A stretch of 64,000 nucleotides of DNA from JBNFVY01 sp049943335 (GTDB taxonomy: Bacteria; Pseudomonadota; Alphaproteobacteria; Rhodobacterales; Rhodobacteraceae): positions 49,213 to 113,212 of the forward strand of contig NZ_JBNFVY010000007.1 in the NCBI RefSeq assembly GCF_049943335.1. Direction: 5' to 3'. Both the position numbers and the translations under genes were made by a program. This document shows, piece by piece, positions 26,621 to 38,100 of the stretch; within the stretch, counting starts at the first letter, position 1, and every line of letters starts with the position of its first letter. The notes beneath the pieces are model-generated. The model did no database searches. It saw only the letters and a program-made list of their open reading frames with translations, and was not told the origin of the DNA.

Positions 26621-26818
26621 ATGGCGCTTCTGATCCTGGGATTGGGATTGGTGCTTGTGATCGAGGGGCTGGCGTTCGCGCTGGCCCCTTCGCGTTTGGA
26701 AGACGTAGTTCGGGCGATTGCCGATATGCCAATCGGCACGCGCCGGGCCATAGGTCTGGGCGCCATGGCGTTGGGGCTGGGCCTGTTGATCGCGGCCCGT
26801 TCGATGGGCGCATTTTGA
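26621..26818 (+). CDS. DUF2065 (YjeT-family) small membrane protein
   Basis: A 65-residue protein with two membrane helices (residues 2-20 and 45-61) separated by a short loop LAPSRLEDVVRAIADMPIGTRRAIG. It matches the DUF2065/YjeT family, which is regularly found just after hflKC. Function unknown. The ATG follows the hflC stop by one base. Confidence 0.85.
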   Translation: MALLILGLGLVLVIEGLAFALAPSRLEDVVRAIADMPIGTRRAIGLGAMALGLGLLIAARSMGAF

Positions 26819-27005
26819 TCATCACGCCCGTGTCACGTCCATTTGAGCCGGCGCGATAGGGTTTGCGTTGTGCCCCGGGGTTCCTATCTTATTGTCAGAC
26901 ACGGCTGAAAATGGCTGGTCCGGCAGCGCGATCCGAGGCAATTTGTTCACGGCACCGGGCTATCTGCAGACGGGCGGGACCCGAGACCTCAGAGGAGAAT
27001 TGAGT

Positions 27006-28493
<1,488 letters not shown>

Positions 28494-28520
28494 CCCTGTC
28501 CACACGACCTGTCAAATGGA

Positions 28521-28555
28521 ATGGGCTGCCCTTGGGCAGCCCATGCTGTTTTGTT
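28521..28555 (+). terminator. Intrinsic terminator after the protease gene
   Basis: An inverted repeat ATGGGCTGCCC / GGGCAGCCCAT with a very short centre is followed by a T-rich GCTGTTTTGTTC. It lies 28 bases after the protease stop and before the convergent purU gene. Confidence 0.8.
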
Positions 28556-28583
28556 CACAACGATTGATCGGCGCGCCGCCGGA

Positions 28584-29471
28584 TCAGCCCATCCGCTCTG
28601 ACGCATACCCACCGGGCGAGGCGGGAAATACCACGGTCTTGGTGCCATTCAGGAACACCCTGTGGTGGATGTGGGCATGGATCGCGCGCGAGAAGACCTG
28701 CGCTTCAACGTCTCGCCCCAAGGACACGTAATCGGCAGGCGATTGGGCGTGGGTGACACGCACGGTGTCCTGTTCGATGATCGGCCCTTCATCCAGATCG
28801 GCCGTCACGTAATGCGCCGTCGCCCCGATCAACTTCACGCCGCGTTGGAACGCCTGTTTGTAAGGGTTGGCCCCCTTGAACGATGGCAGGAACGAATGGT
28901 GGATGTTGATGATCCGGCCGGACATTTTCCGGCACATGTTGTCGGACAGAATTTGCATGTAGCGGGCCAGTACGATCAACTCGGCGCCGGTGTCTTCGAC
29001 CACCTGCATGATGGCGGCTTCGGCCTCGGGCTTGTTCTGCGGTGTGACCTTGATGTGGTGGAAGGGGATGTCGTGATTCACGACGAGCTTCTGGTAATCC
29101 ATGTGGTTGGAAATCACCGCCACGATGTCGATCGGCAGCGCGCCGATCCGCCAGCGGTAGAGCAGATCATTCAGGCAGTGCCCGAACCGGCTGACCATGA
29201 TCACCACTTTCATCTTTGTGCTTTCGTCGTGGATGGCCCAGGCCATCGCGAACTGTTCGGCCACGGGGGCGAACCCCTGCACCAGCGCCGCGTCATCCAG
29301 CCCTTTTTCCGACACGAAGCTGACGCGCATGAAGAACTGATCGGTTTCGGGATCGTCGAACTGCGCGCTGTCGGTGATGTTGCAGCCCATATCGGCCAGT
29401 TTGGTCGAGATCGCGGCCACGATCCCGCGGCGCGAGGGGCAATTGACGGTCAAGACATGGCTGGTGGTCAC
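28584..29471 (-). CDS. purU: Formyltetrahydrofolate deformylase
   Basis: A 295-residue enzyme releasing formate from 10-formyltetrahydrofolate. The N-terminal ACT domain is residues 5-80 (LTVNCPSRRGIVAAISTKL); the C-terminal formyltransferase-fold domain includes VSRFGHCLNDLLYRW, LARYMQILSD and NIHHSFLPSFKGANPYKQA, with the catalytic His and a later Asp in ADLDEGPIIEQD. The length fits PurU. Stands alone, convergent with the protease gene. Confidence 0.95.
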   Translation of the reverse strand: MTTSHVLTVNCPSRRGIVAAISTKLADMGCNITDSAQFDDPETDQFFMRVSFVSEKGLDDAALVQGFAPVAEQFAMAWAIHDESTKMKVVIMVSRFGHCLNDLLYRWRIGALPIDIVAVISNHMDYQKLVVNHDIPFHHIKVTPQNKPEAEAAIMQVVEDTGAELIVLARYMQILSDNMCRKMSGRIINIHHSFLPSFKGANPYKQAFQRGVKLIGATAHYVTADLDEGPIIEQDTVRVTHAQSPADYVSLGRDVEAQVFSRAIHAHIHHRVFLNGTKTVVFPASPGGYASERMG

Positions 29472-29572
29472 GGGGTGGTCTCCTGTTGCTGCAGCCTCTT
29501 ACAGCGCGCGCGCGGGCATTTCCAGCCGGTTCCAGCGGGTTGCACGGTGGGATCGTCAGCCTTTTGTCGCGA

Positions 29573-30355
29573 TCAGCGCTGGCACGCAAGGTAGGGGGCA
29601 AAGCTGGTGCGATCCACATAGGGCCCTACGGCGCGCGTTTGCAGCCCGTCCCGTGTCAGACGCGTTTGCATGACCGACCGCCAGTTTTCATCTGCCGTGT
29701 AAATCACCGGACCTTTGCCGCAGTTGGTGACACCGCCCTGAATGAAGGCATCGCCAATGCGGTGGTTGGTCAGGCCCGTCAGGTTGTCGACCTCGCTCAG
29801 GATTGGGCCGCTGTCAGTTTGGGTGTACGACACAACCCGCAGCGTCTTGGCCAGGTGCGGTTGCTCTACATAGGCGATGTCAATGCGCCCGTCGGCATCG
29901 AAATCTGCAATCCCGACAGGGGCCAGCCAGCGATTGGTCTGCCCGATGGGGCGCGTGCTGGCCAGGTCCGCGTTGGCCAGATCATACACAGTCAGAGACG
30001 CCCCATCGCCCGGACTGCTGACAATAGTCACGATATCCGGCAATCCATCGCCCGACACATCGACGATCCGAGGGGCGATGTCTTCGAAGATCAGGGGGAC
30101 GGGGATGCCGATTGACGCTACCGGGCCCGGCAAGTTGAGGGCCGATTGCCCAATGGCGGTGGCCGACAGCCCAAGGCTGGTCCATTCTTGCGTATTGCCC
30201 AACACGTTGTGGCCATAGGCCCGGTCGCGCTGCTGTGCGCCATAGCAGACACGGGTCAGGTATATGCCGTCGCCCTGCGTGCAGCCCCTGTCCTGCGCCG
30301 CCAGCGCGCCAGGCAGCGCGACCGCCAGCGCAAGGGCCCGCGCTAATGTGCGCAT
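29573..30355 (-). CDS. Secreted FG-GAP/VCBS-repeat protein
   Basis: A 260-residue exported protein with a signal peptide (MRTLARALALAVALPGALAA). Two Asp-rich beta-propeller calcium-loop motifs are clear: RIVDVSGDGLPDIVTIV and GIADFDADGRIDIAYVE, the FG-GAP/VCBS type. Four Cys residues in the mature part could form disulfides. The start shares a base with the ferredoxin stop (TGATG), so the pair is co-translated; the reason for linking a periplasmic propeller to a cytoplasmic ferredoxin is not apparent. Confidence 0.8.
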   Translation of the reverse strand: MRTLARALALAVALPGALAAQDRGCTQGDGIYLTRVCYGAQQRDRAYGHNVLGNTQEWTSLGLSATAIGQSALNLPGPVASIGIPVPLIFEDIAPRIVDVSGDGLPDIVTIVSSPGDGASLTVYDLANADLASTRPIGQTNRWLAPVGIADFDADGRIDIAYVEQPHLAKTLRVVSYTQTDSGPILSEVDNLTGLTNHRIGDAFIQGGVTNCGKGPVIYTADENWRSVMQTRLTRDGLQTRAVGPYVDRTSFAPYLACQR

Positions 30356-30678
30356 CAGATCTGTTTTTCAGGCAACTGCACGACCAGCCCGTCCAGATCG
30401 TCGGTCACCTTGAGCTGACAGGTCAGGCGCGAACGTACGGGATCGGGTTCATAGGCAAAGTCGAGCATGTCTTCTTCCATGGGATCCTTGGCGGGCAGTT
30501 TCTCCACCCATGCCGGATCGACGTAGACATGGCAGGTCGAACAGGCGCAGGCCCCGCCGCAATCCGCGTCGATGCCCGGAACGCCATTGTCGCGCGCGCC
30601 TTCCATGACGGTCAGGCCATTGGCCACGTCGATTTCATGCTTGGTTCCGTTGTGCTCAATATAGGTAATCTTGGCCAT
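30355..30678 (-). CDS. 2Fe-2S ferredoxin (adrenodoxin-type)
   Basis: A 107-residue ferredoxin starting MAKITYIEHNGTKHEIDV. The cluster ligands are the C residues in DCGGACACSTCHVYV and the later TCQL, the spacing of ISC-type/adrenodoxin-like ferredoxins used in Fe-S assembly or P450 electron supply. No P450 is in the window. The ATG at 30678 is in frame with an upstream start that lacks homology. Overlaps the FG-GAP gene by one base. Confidence 0.93.
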   Translation of the reverse strand: MAKITYIEHNGTKHEIDVANGLTVMEGARDNGVPGIDADCGGACACSTCHVYVDPAWVEKLPAKDPMEEDMLDFAYEPDPVRSRLTCQLKVTDDLDGLVVQLPEKQI

Positions 30679-30772
30679 GGGTGCCTCGGTATCAATTCGC
30701 TCGTGCAGGCACATAGGCCATTGTGGCCGAATTTGCCAGTGTTGCGATGGGGGCTTGTGCATACGGCAAGGT

Positions 30773-30787
30773 GTTCATACTTTGTTC
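30773..30787 (+). promoter_or_regulatory. LexA-type SOS box
   Basis: GTTCATACTTTGTTC is an exact GTTC-N7-GTTC, the LexA operator of Alphaproteobacteria, with an AT-rich spacer. It ends five bases before the ATG of the DnaE2-like fragment at 30793. A CATACT inside it could serve as a -10 element, giving a nearly leaderless message. Confidence 0.7.
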
Positions 30788-30792
30788 CCCAA

Positions 30793-31143
30793 ATGGTGAC
30801 CCTTTCCCCGCATGACTGGCCGCGCCCGCCGCAGGCCATTCCGCATGTGCTGCTGGATCGCCCGCCGCAGGGCGCGCGGGTGACCGTGGCAGGGTTGGTG
30901 TTGGTGCGTCAGCGGCCCGGCACGGCCAAGGGGGTGATCTTCATCACGCTTGAGGATGAGACGGGGATTGCCAACGTGGTGGTCTGGCGCGCGCTCTACG
31001 AACGGTTCCGGCGCGCGGTGATCGCCGGGCGGATGCTGCGTGTCACCGGCAAGCTGGAGCGCCAGAACGAAGTGACCCATGTGATCGCCGAACAGATCGA
31101 AGACATATCCTGGATGCTCGACAGTCTGGTCGAAGACCCGTAA
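30793..31143 (+). pseudogene. Orphan C-terminal OB-fold fragment of error-prone DNA polymerase DnaE2/ImuC
   Basis: A 116-residue open frame whose core, VTVAGLVLVRQRPGTAKG, then VIFITLEDETGIANVVVW and ERFRRAVIAGRMLRVTGKL, is the OB-fold that normally lies near the C-terminus of the roughly 1,000-residue DnaE2 polymerase. The polymerase body is absent: 30678 and leftward is the divergent ferredoxin gene. The usual C-terminal SRDFH end is also missing. The frame is open from an ATG just after an SOS box, with no ribosome site. It is either a deletion scar of an imuA-imuB-dnaE2 operon or a small SOS-controlled OB protein still in use. Confidence 0.7.
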
Positions 31144-31230
31144 CCCGGCAGAGCGCCTGCGGCGCACTGGATGAGCGCCTTGCGGCGCGGATCGGGGCGG
31201 CGTCGTGTGGCGGGCTGGCGGCAGGGCCCT

Positions 31231-32493
31231 TTATAGGGCGCGCCAGCCAATATCGGTGCGGTAGAAGCCCTCGGGCCAATCGATCCGACTGGTCATGTCA
31301 TAAGCACGATCGCGGGCCTCTTGCAGCGTAGCGCCGCGCGCCGTGACATTCAGCACCCGGCCGCCGGTGGCGACGATCTTGCCATCCCGCTCGGATGTGC
31401 CGGCATGAAAGACCATGTGCGCGCTGTCTTCGGGCAGATCTGACAGGCCCCTGATTTCCGTCCCTTTTTCGTAAGCGCCCGGATAGCCCTTGGCGGCCAT
31501 GACCACGGTCATCGCGTGATCGTCGGCCCAATTCACGCGTGCCTCATGCAGGCGGCCTTCGGCGCAGGCCAACAGGTGGTCAAGTACCTGCGCACCAAGG
31601 CGCAGCATCAAGACCTGGCATTCGGGGTCGCCGAACCGGGCATTGTATTCCACAAGCCGCGGTTGGCCGTTCTTGATCATGAACCCCGCGTACAGCACGC
31701 CCTGATAGGGTGTGCCGCGTTTGGCCATTTCAGCCACCGTAGGTTTTACGATTTCGTCCAGCGCCTTTTGGGTGACTGTATCCGTCATGATCGGCGCGGG
31801 CGAATAGGCGCCCATCCCGCCGGTGTTGGGGCCTTCATCGCCGTCATAGGCGCGCTTGTGATCCTGCGCCGTACCCAGTGGCAGAACATTTTCGCCGTCG
31901 CTGAGCACGAAGAAACTGGCTTCTTCGCCCTCCATGAATTCCTCGATCACCACTTCGGCCCCGGCGCTGCCAAATTCGCCGGCGAACATGTCGTCGATGG
32001 CGCCAAGCGCGGTGGCCATATCCATGGCCACGATCACGCCCTTGCCGGCGGCCAGGCCATCTGCCTTGATGACGATGGGCGCGCCTTGGTCTTGCACATA
32101 GGCGCGGGCGTCTTCGGCGGTGTCAAAGCGGGCATAGCTGGCGGTTGGCGCGCCGCAGGCATCGCAGATTTCCTTGGTGAACCCTTTGGATGCTTCAAGC
32201 TGCGCCGCGGCCTGGCTGGGGCCGAAGGTCAGCACGCCCGCGTCGCGCAATCGGTCAGCCACGCCGGCCGCCAATGGCGCTTCTGGACCGATGATGACAA
32301 AGCTGATCGCATTGGCCTCGCAGAACTGGACCACCGCGTCACCGTTCAAAATGTCCAAACTGGCGCACTCGGCGATTTTGGCGATGCCTGCGTTGCCGGG
32401 GGCCACGATCAGCTTGTCGCACTTGGGGTTTTGCATGACCGCCCACGCCAGCGCATGTTCGCGCCCGCCGCCGCCGAGGATCAGGATATTCAT
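31231..32493 (-). CDS. purD: Phosphoribosylamine--glycine ligase
   Basis: A 420-residue ATP-grasp enzyme of purine synthesis (GAR synthetase). It opens MNILILGGGGREHALAWA and includes IKADGLAAGKGVIVA, EGEEASFFVLSDG, GGMGAYSPAPI and VEYNARFGDPECQVLM, the expected ATP-grasp and metal-binding segments. Full length. It stands alone, divergent from the small open frames at 32563. Confidence 0.97.
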   Translation of the reverse strand: MNILILGGGGREHALAWAVMQNPKCDKLIVAPGNAGIAKIAECASLDILNGDAVVQFCEANAISFVIIGPEAPLAAGVADRLRDAGVLTFGPSQAAAQLEASKGFTKEICDACGAPTASYARFDTAEDARAYVQDQGAPIVIKADGLAAGKGVIVAMDMATALGAIDDMFAGEFGSAGAEVVIEEFMEGEEASFFVLSDGENVLPLGTAQDHKRAYDGDEGPNTGGMGAYSPAPIMTDTVTQKALDEIVKPTVAEMAKRGTPYQGVLYAGFMIKNGQPRLVEYNARFGDPECQVLMLRLGAQVLDHLLACAEGRLHEARVNWADDHAMTVVMAAKGYPGAYEKGTEIRGLSDLPEDSAHMVFHAGTSERDGKIVATGGRVLNVTARGATLQEARDRAYDMTSRIDWPEGFYRTDIGWRAL

Positions 32494-32964
32494 GGTCTCG
32501 CCCCTTTTTCGCCGAAGTCATCGGGCAGGGTCTAGGATGCCGGAAAGACAAGGGCAAGCGCGATGAGCGAGCAAACGCAGATCAAAACGTGGCAGAGTGC
32601 CTCTGTCCCCTGGGCCAAGGCCCGGTTGGCCCATAGTCCCGGCGCGGGTGGAAGGGCGCATATTGGCGGCGCCCGCGAAAGGTGTGCCTGCCCAAAGCTA
32701 CCGCGCGCGAGGGTTCTGTGATGTCCCGCCGGTGCTGGACCCTGATTGCGTCCATCGGCGCAGGCGTTTGCTGGGGGCTTGGGGGGCGGAATTTTCTGGC
32801 GATACCGCCGGGCATGATCGGCGTTGGCGGTTTCTTCATCAAGTTCAGTCAACATCCCGGCAGCAATCGGTCGAAAAGAACCGCGTTTGGCGAATGGTGA
32901 ACGGATTGGACGAATTGGGACTAGGACGGGGCGCGCGCCTGGATTTGCAACTGGGGGCGGGCCT
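32494..32964. other. Region between purD and the GRDP-like gene with two doubtful small ORFs
   Basis: About 470 bases. Two short plus-strand frames are linked by a TGATG overlap: 32563-32721 (52 residues, starts MSEQTQIKTWQSAS) and 32721-32900 (59 residues, starts MSRRCWTLIASIGAG and may be a small membrane protein, with GAGGG seven bases upstream). Neither resembles a family I know. They may be real small proteins or chance. Confidence 0.3.
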
Positions 32965-33546
32965 GTGACGCGCGCGAGCAGGCCAAGCGCGCCAGAGCAT
33001 TGGCGGCGAATCCGAACCGCGCAGTTGCCCGGCGAAGGGACCATACCGTTTCATCAGCGATTGGCCCAATTCTGCGGCATCCCGGACAAAAAGGCCAAGA
33101 CGCTAGAGCTGGAATATCGCCGATTCCTATATCTGTCGGCGCGGGTGAGCCAGCGAATCGAACCGGACGCGTTGGTGCGAATGGCCTGGACCTTGCACGC
33201 GCGCCATCCCGAATACACCGCTTTTTGTCGCGATACGCTTGGCATTGATCTGCCCCATCGACCGATGCCGCAAGGCGCGGCCTTTGGCGCGGCCCGCTTG
33301 CGGGCGCGCGACCAGTATGCCGCCGAGTTTGGCGCGCCGCCCCCGGCCTCGTTCTGGGGCGGATGCGGTGCGCGTTTGCCCGGCAAGCTGGACTTGGGCG
33401 TTACTGCAGCCCTTTTTGTTTTTGGCAGCTTGATCATATCTTTGGCAGGTTCGCCCTGGCCCTATCTGGGCGGGGCAATCGTGCTGGGCACCGCGGTCCA
33501 TGCGGTTTTTGTCGGCGCCCGGGCCCTGCGGCGCCAACGCGCCTGA
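32965..33546 (+). CDS. GRDP-like membrane-anchored protein of unknown function
   Basis: A 193-residue protein. Residues 30-100 (IPFHQRLAQFCGIPDKK, LEYRRFLYLSARVSQRIEPD, MAWTLHARHPEYTAFCRDTLG) resemble the glycine-rich-domain-containing protein family, where a W-H-x-H-like motif is usual; here it is W-T-L-H. Two membrane segments follow near residues 137-175, then a basic tail ARALRRQRA. The GTG at 32965 is a guess; the open frame reaches further upstream without a good ribosome site. It lies 50 bases before xseA. Confidence 0.6.
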   Translation: MTRASRPSAPEHWRRIRTAQLPGEGTIPFHQRLAQFCGIPDKKAKTLELEYRRFLYLSARVSQRIEPDALVRMAWTLHARHPEYTAFCRDTLGIDLPHRPMPQGAAFGAARLRARDQYAAEFGAPPPASFWGGCGARLPGKLDLGVTAALFVFGSLIISLAGSPWPYLGGAIVLGTAVHAVFVGARALRRQRA

Positions 33547-33596
33547 CTGGTCCGGACCCTCTGGCCTATTGCAGTACCCGTGGATAGGGTGCGCCC

Positions 33597-35114
33597 ATGA
33601 GCGAGCTTTTAGATGATGGCCCGACGGGCAACACCCCTGAATTTTCGGTCTCCGACCTCTCGGGCGCGGTCAAGCGTCTGATTGAAGGGGAATTCGCCCA
33701 TGTCCGCGTGCGCGGCGAAGTTGGGCGCACAATGCTGGCGCGAACAGGCCACATGTATTTCGACCTCAAGGACGACAAGGCGGTGATCGGCTGCGTCAGC
33801 TGGAAAGGGCAGGTGGCCAAAATGGCGCATCGCCCCGAAGAGGGGATGGAGGTCATCGCCACGGGCCGGATGACCACCTATGGCCCGCAGTCCAAATACC
33901 AGTTGAACGTCGAACGCATCGAACCGGCAGGGGCGGGCGCGCTGATGGCCATGCTGGAAGCGCGCAAGAAGGCGCTTCAGGCCGAAGGGCTGTTTGCCGC
34001 CGACCGCAAGCAGCCGCTGCCGTACCTGCCCGAAGTGATCGGGGTGATCACATCACCCAGTGGGGCGGTGATCCGGGATATCCTGCACCGTCTGCGCGAC
34101 CGGTTTCCGCGCACGGTTCTGATCTGGCCGGTCGCGGTTCAGGGTCAGGCCTGCGCGCCAGAGGTTGCGCGGGCAATCGCGGGTTTCAACGCGCTGACGC
34201 CCGGCGGCGCTTTGCCCCGGCCCGATCTGTTGATCGTGGCGCGCGGGGGCGGGTCGGTCGAAGACCTGTGGGGCTTCAACGAAGAAGCTGTGGCGCGGGC
34301 GGCTGCGGCATCGGAAATCCCGCTGATCTCGGCCGTGGGTCACGAAACCGACACCACTTTGATCGATTACGTGTCAGACCGGCGCGCGCCTACGCCGACG
34401 GCGGCGGCTGAAATCGCCGTCCCGGTGCGCGCTGAACTTTTGGCCTGGACTGTCGAGCAGGGCGCGCGGCTGAGCCGGGCGCTGACCGATGGGGTCGCGC
34501 GACGGCGCCAACGGCTGGGCGATCTGTCACGTGGCTTGCCGCGGGTGGACACGCTGCTGGATAATCCGCGCCAGCGTCTGGACCGGGCTGACGAACGGTT
34601 GCGCGCCGCGCTGGCTGCGCGGGTCCAACGCGAACGCTTGCGATTGGGCGAAGCCAGCGCCGGTCTGCGACCAGCGGCGATGCAAGGGCGGATCGATCGC
34701 CAGAAAGATCGTCTGAGCGGGGCGGCAGCACGGCTCGATCCGGCGCGTCTGTCGCAATTGCATCAGCGGCAGGCTGACCGGTATGGCGCAATGGCGCAGA
34801 ATTTATCGCGGGTAGCCACCGGGCGGCAAGACCGTCTGCGCGACCGGCTGGAGGCCCTGGAGCGGATGCGCCAGTCGCTGGGGTATGTCAAAACGCTCGA
34901 ACGGGGCTATGCCGTGGTGCGGGTCGGTGACCAGGTGATCACCACGCAAGCGGAGGCGGCGCGCCGCGCGCGGCTCGACATCGAATTTTCAGACGGGCGG
35001 TTGCCGGTCATCCCCGAAAGCGGCACGCCGCCAACGTCAGGCGGGCCAACGGCAGCGAAACCGCGCAAGCCCAAGACGCCGAAGGATACGCCCGATCAGG
35101 GCAGCTTGTTCTAA
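33597..35114 (+). CDS. xseA: Exodeoxyribonuclease VII large subunit
   Basis: A 505-residue subunit of the nuclease that degrades single-stranded DNA. The N-terminal OB domain (FSVSDLSGAVKRLIEGEFAHVRVRGE) is followed by the catalytic region with VITSPSGAVIRDILHRLRDRFP, VARGGGSVEDLWGFNEEAVARA and SAVGHETDTTLIDYVSDRRAPTPTAAAE. A long Arg-rich helical region and a Pro/Lys-rich tail end the protein. xseB is not in the window. Confidence 0.96.
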   Translation: MSELLDDGPTGNTPEFSVSDLSGAVKRLIEGEFAHVRVRGEVGRTMLARTGHMYFDLKDDKAVIGCVSWKGQVAKMAHRPEEGMEVIATGRMTTYGPQSKYQLNVERIEPAGAGALMAMLEARKKALQAEGLFAADRKQPLPYLPEVIGVITSPSGAVIRDILHRLRDRFPRTVLIWPVAVQGQACAPEVARAIAGFNALTPGGALPRPDLLIVARGGGSVEDLWGFNEEAVARAAAASEIPLISAVGHETDTTLIDYVSDRRAPTPTAAAEIAVPVRAELLAWTVEQGARLSRALTDGVARRRQRLGDLSRGLPRVDTLLDNPRQRLDRADERLRAALAARVQRERLRLGEASAGLRPAAMQGRIDRQKDRLSGAAARLDPARLSQLHQRQADRYGAMAQNLSRVATGRQDRLRDRLEALERMRQSLGYVKTLERGYAVVRVGDQVITTQAEAARRARLDIEFSDGRLPVIPESGTPPTSGGPTAAKPRKPKTPKDTPDQGSLF

Positions 35115-35118
35115 ACGC

Positions 35119-35505
35119 TCACGATCCCCACAACGGCCCTTCGCATTCCAGCGGCTTGTCGCGCGGCACGGCGCGGTAGTCAGCTGGATCGTCGTCGCCG
35201 ACGAAACGGGCGGTCATCGCGGCCCCATCGGCCTGGAACCGCCAGCATTGAGGCGTCAGGTACTCTTCATAAACGAAGCAGATGTCGTCATTTCGTGGGC
35301 GCCAATAGCCGAACTTGCACTCTTCGCCGGCAAAGGCCCAGTGCACATTGTAGCCGGTCAGGTAGGTTTCGGTGCCATAGAATACACCGTTCTTGAAGTA
35401 ATCGAAAGACTTGCCCACGACATGGGCCTGAAACGCGTCCCCCGAAAGGGGCGGGGCCGCGTGGGACGCAAACGGGGCGCCCCATGTCATGGTGACCGCC
35501 AGCAC
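35119..35505 (-). CDS. Small secreted protein of unknown function
   Basis: A 128-residue frame with a GTG start at 35505. The mature part (PLSGDAFQAHVVGKSFDYF onward) has four Cys residues and aromatic-rich segments such as CKFGYWRPRNDDICFVYEEY, common in short roseobacter periplasmic proteins. The start is odd: the codons just before it read RKLKTIAL, which would complete a normal signal peptide, but no ATG, GTG or TTG precedes them before an in-frame stop at 35560-35562. Either a rare start codon or a recent change in the start region is possible. Convergent with xseA. Confidence 0.65.
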   Translation of the reverse strand: MLAVTMTWGAPFASHAAPPLSGDAFQAHVVGKSFDYFKNGVFYGTETYLTGYNVHWAFAGEECKFGYWRPRNDDICFVYEEYLTPQCWRFQADGAAMTARFVGDDDPADYRAVPRDKPLECEGPLWGS

Positions 35506-35578
35506 GAGCGCTATCGTTTTGAGCTTTCTATGTTCGATTGGATTCGCCTCGCATTTCCATCATGTTGGATTCGATTTG

Positions 35579-36613
35579 TCAGGGGCCGGTCAAAGTCTGG
35601 GCGCGCGCGACACGCGGGTCCATCACGCGCCGCCAAACCGGAGGGATCAGGGCTAGCGTCGCCATGGCCGGAAGTGATTTGGGCAGCAGCGGCGCATCGT
35701 CGGGCAGGCCAAGCTGCGGATAGGGCGTCGATGGGCGGGCATGATGATCGGAATGGCGCGGCGCGGCCAGCATCATAAGTGTGGTGAACCAGTGCGGCGC
35801 GTTCCAAGAATGACGCGGCCCGACTGGTTCTGGCTTGCCCGAAGGCAGCATGGCCCGGCGCAACCCATAGTGCTGAACATAGTCCGACAGCAGCAGCTGT
35901 GATTGGGCATGCCCGCACAGCCCCACATAGGCCAGCAGCACCGCTGGCCCGCAAAACGCGGCCAACAGGATCAACGCCAGCGCGCCGCCGACGTAGAGCG
36001 CATAGGGGTTGTGCCATCCGCTGCGGCCCGCGCGCACCTGGCGTGTGCGTTCGGCGCGCAACCCTTCGCGGAACGATCCGATCCAGGCGCGCGGGACCCA
36101 GGCGTAATAGCTCTGGCCCATGCGCGCGGAATTGGGATCCGCCGCGGTGGCGACATGGACATGATGCACCAGTGGATGCGCCGAGGTGTGATGCCCGAAT
36201 AGCAGCGAGATATAGACCCACTTGCCCAGAGCGTGCAGCATGCGCGATCCGCGGTGAATCAGCTCATGCGCGTTGGCGTTGGAGACCTGACCCAAGAACA
36301 GGCCAAAGGCGAAAAAGGCAGCGATGCGTTCGGGCCGCGTCAGACCGGTTTCGCCTGCCACAGCCCAGGCGCCCAGGGCCAGTAGCGCAAAATGGGAAAG
36401 GGCCAGGATGACGGATAGCCTGTCGGCCCAAGCGGTGGTCGTTTCTGGTTCGGCCTGTCCGGGCAGTGCGGTGAATTCGTCGGCCAGAAACGACAGCGTC
36501 GTGATGTAGATCAGCGCTGCCCAAATCCACCCGCCACCAAAGAGTGCGCCGAGGGCCAGAAGCGGCACCATGGCCAGGCTGGCCAATGCAAAAAGTGGGA
36601 CACGGTAGAACAT
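35579..36613 (-). CDS. AlkB-like membrane fatty acid desaturase/alkane hydroxylase
   Basis: A 344-residue integral membrane diiron enzyme. The three His clusters are visible: NANAHELIHRGSRMLHALG, FGHHTSAHPLVHHVHVA and PRHSDHHARPSTPYP, plus SDYVQHYGLRR, the family's N/Q-HYGL box. Four or more membrane segments precede and separate them. The order fits alkane-1-monooxygenase (AlkB) relatives rather than lipid desaturases; no rubredoxin gene is adjacent, so the substrate is open. The ATG at 36613 starts MFYRVPLFALASLAMV. Confidence 0.88.
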   Translation of the reverse strand: MFYRVPLFALASLAMVPLLALGALFGGGWIWAALIYITTLSFLADEFTALPGQAEPETTTAWADRLSVILALSHFALLALGAWAVAGETGLTRPERIAAFFAFGLFLGQVSNANAHELIHRGSRMLHALGKWVYISLLFGHHTSAHPLVHHVHVATAADPNSARMGQSYYAWVPRAWIGSFREGLRAERTRQVRAGRSGWHNPYALYVGGALALILLAAFCGPAVLLAYVGLCGHAQSQLLLSDYVQHYGLRRAMLPSGKPEPVGPRHSWNAPHWFTTLMMLAAPRHSDHHARPSTPYPQLGLPDDAPLLPKSLPAMATLALIPPVWRRVMDPRVARAQTLTGP

Positions 36614-36735
36614 AGCTTGCAGTCTAAGCAGCGGCGCGGGCGGCGAAAACCGCAAACTGCCGCGCCTGCGCAAACGTGAATGTGGACTTCCATCGGCTGG
36701 GCTTTGCGCTTAAGTGACAAGCACTGGAGGCATGC

Positions 36736-38094
<1,359 letters not shown>

Positions 38095-38100
38095 CCGGAT

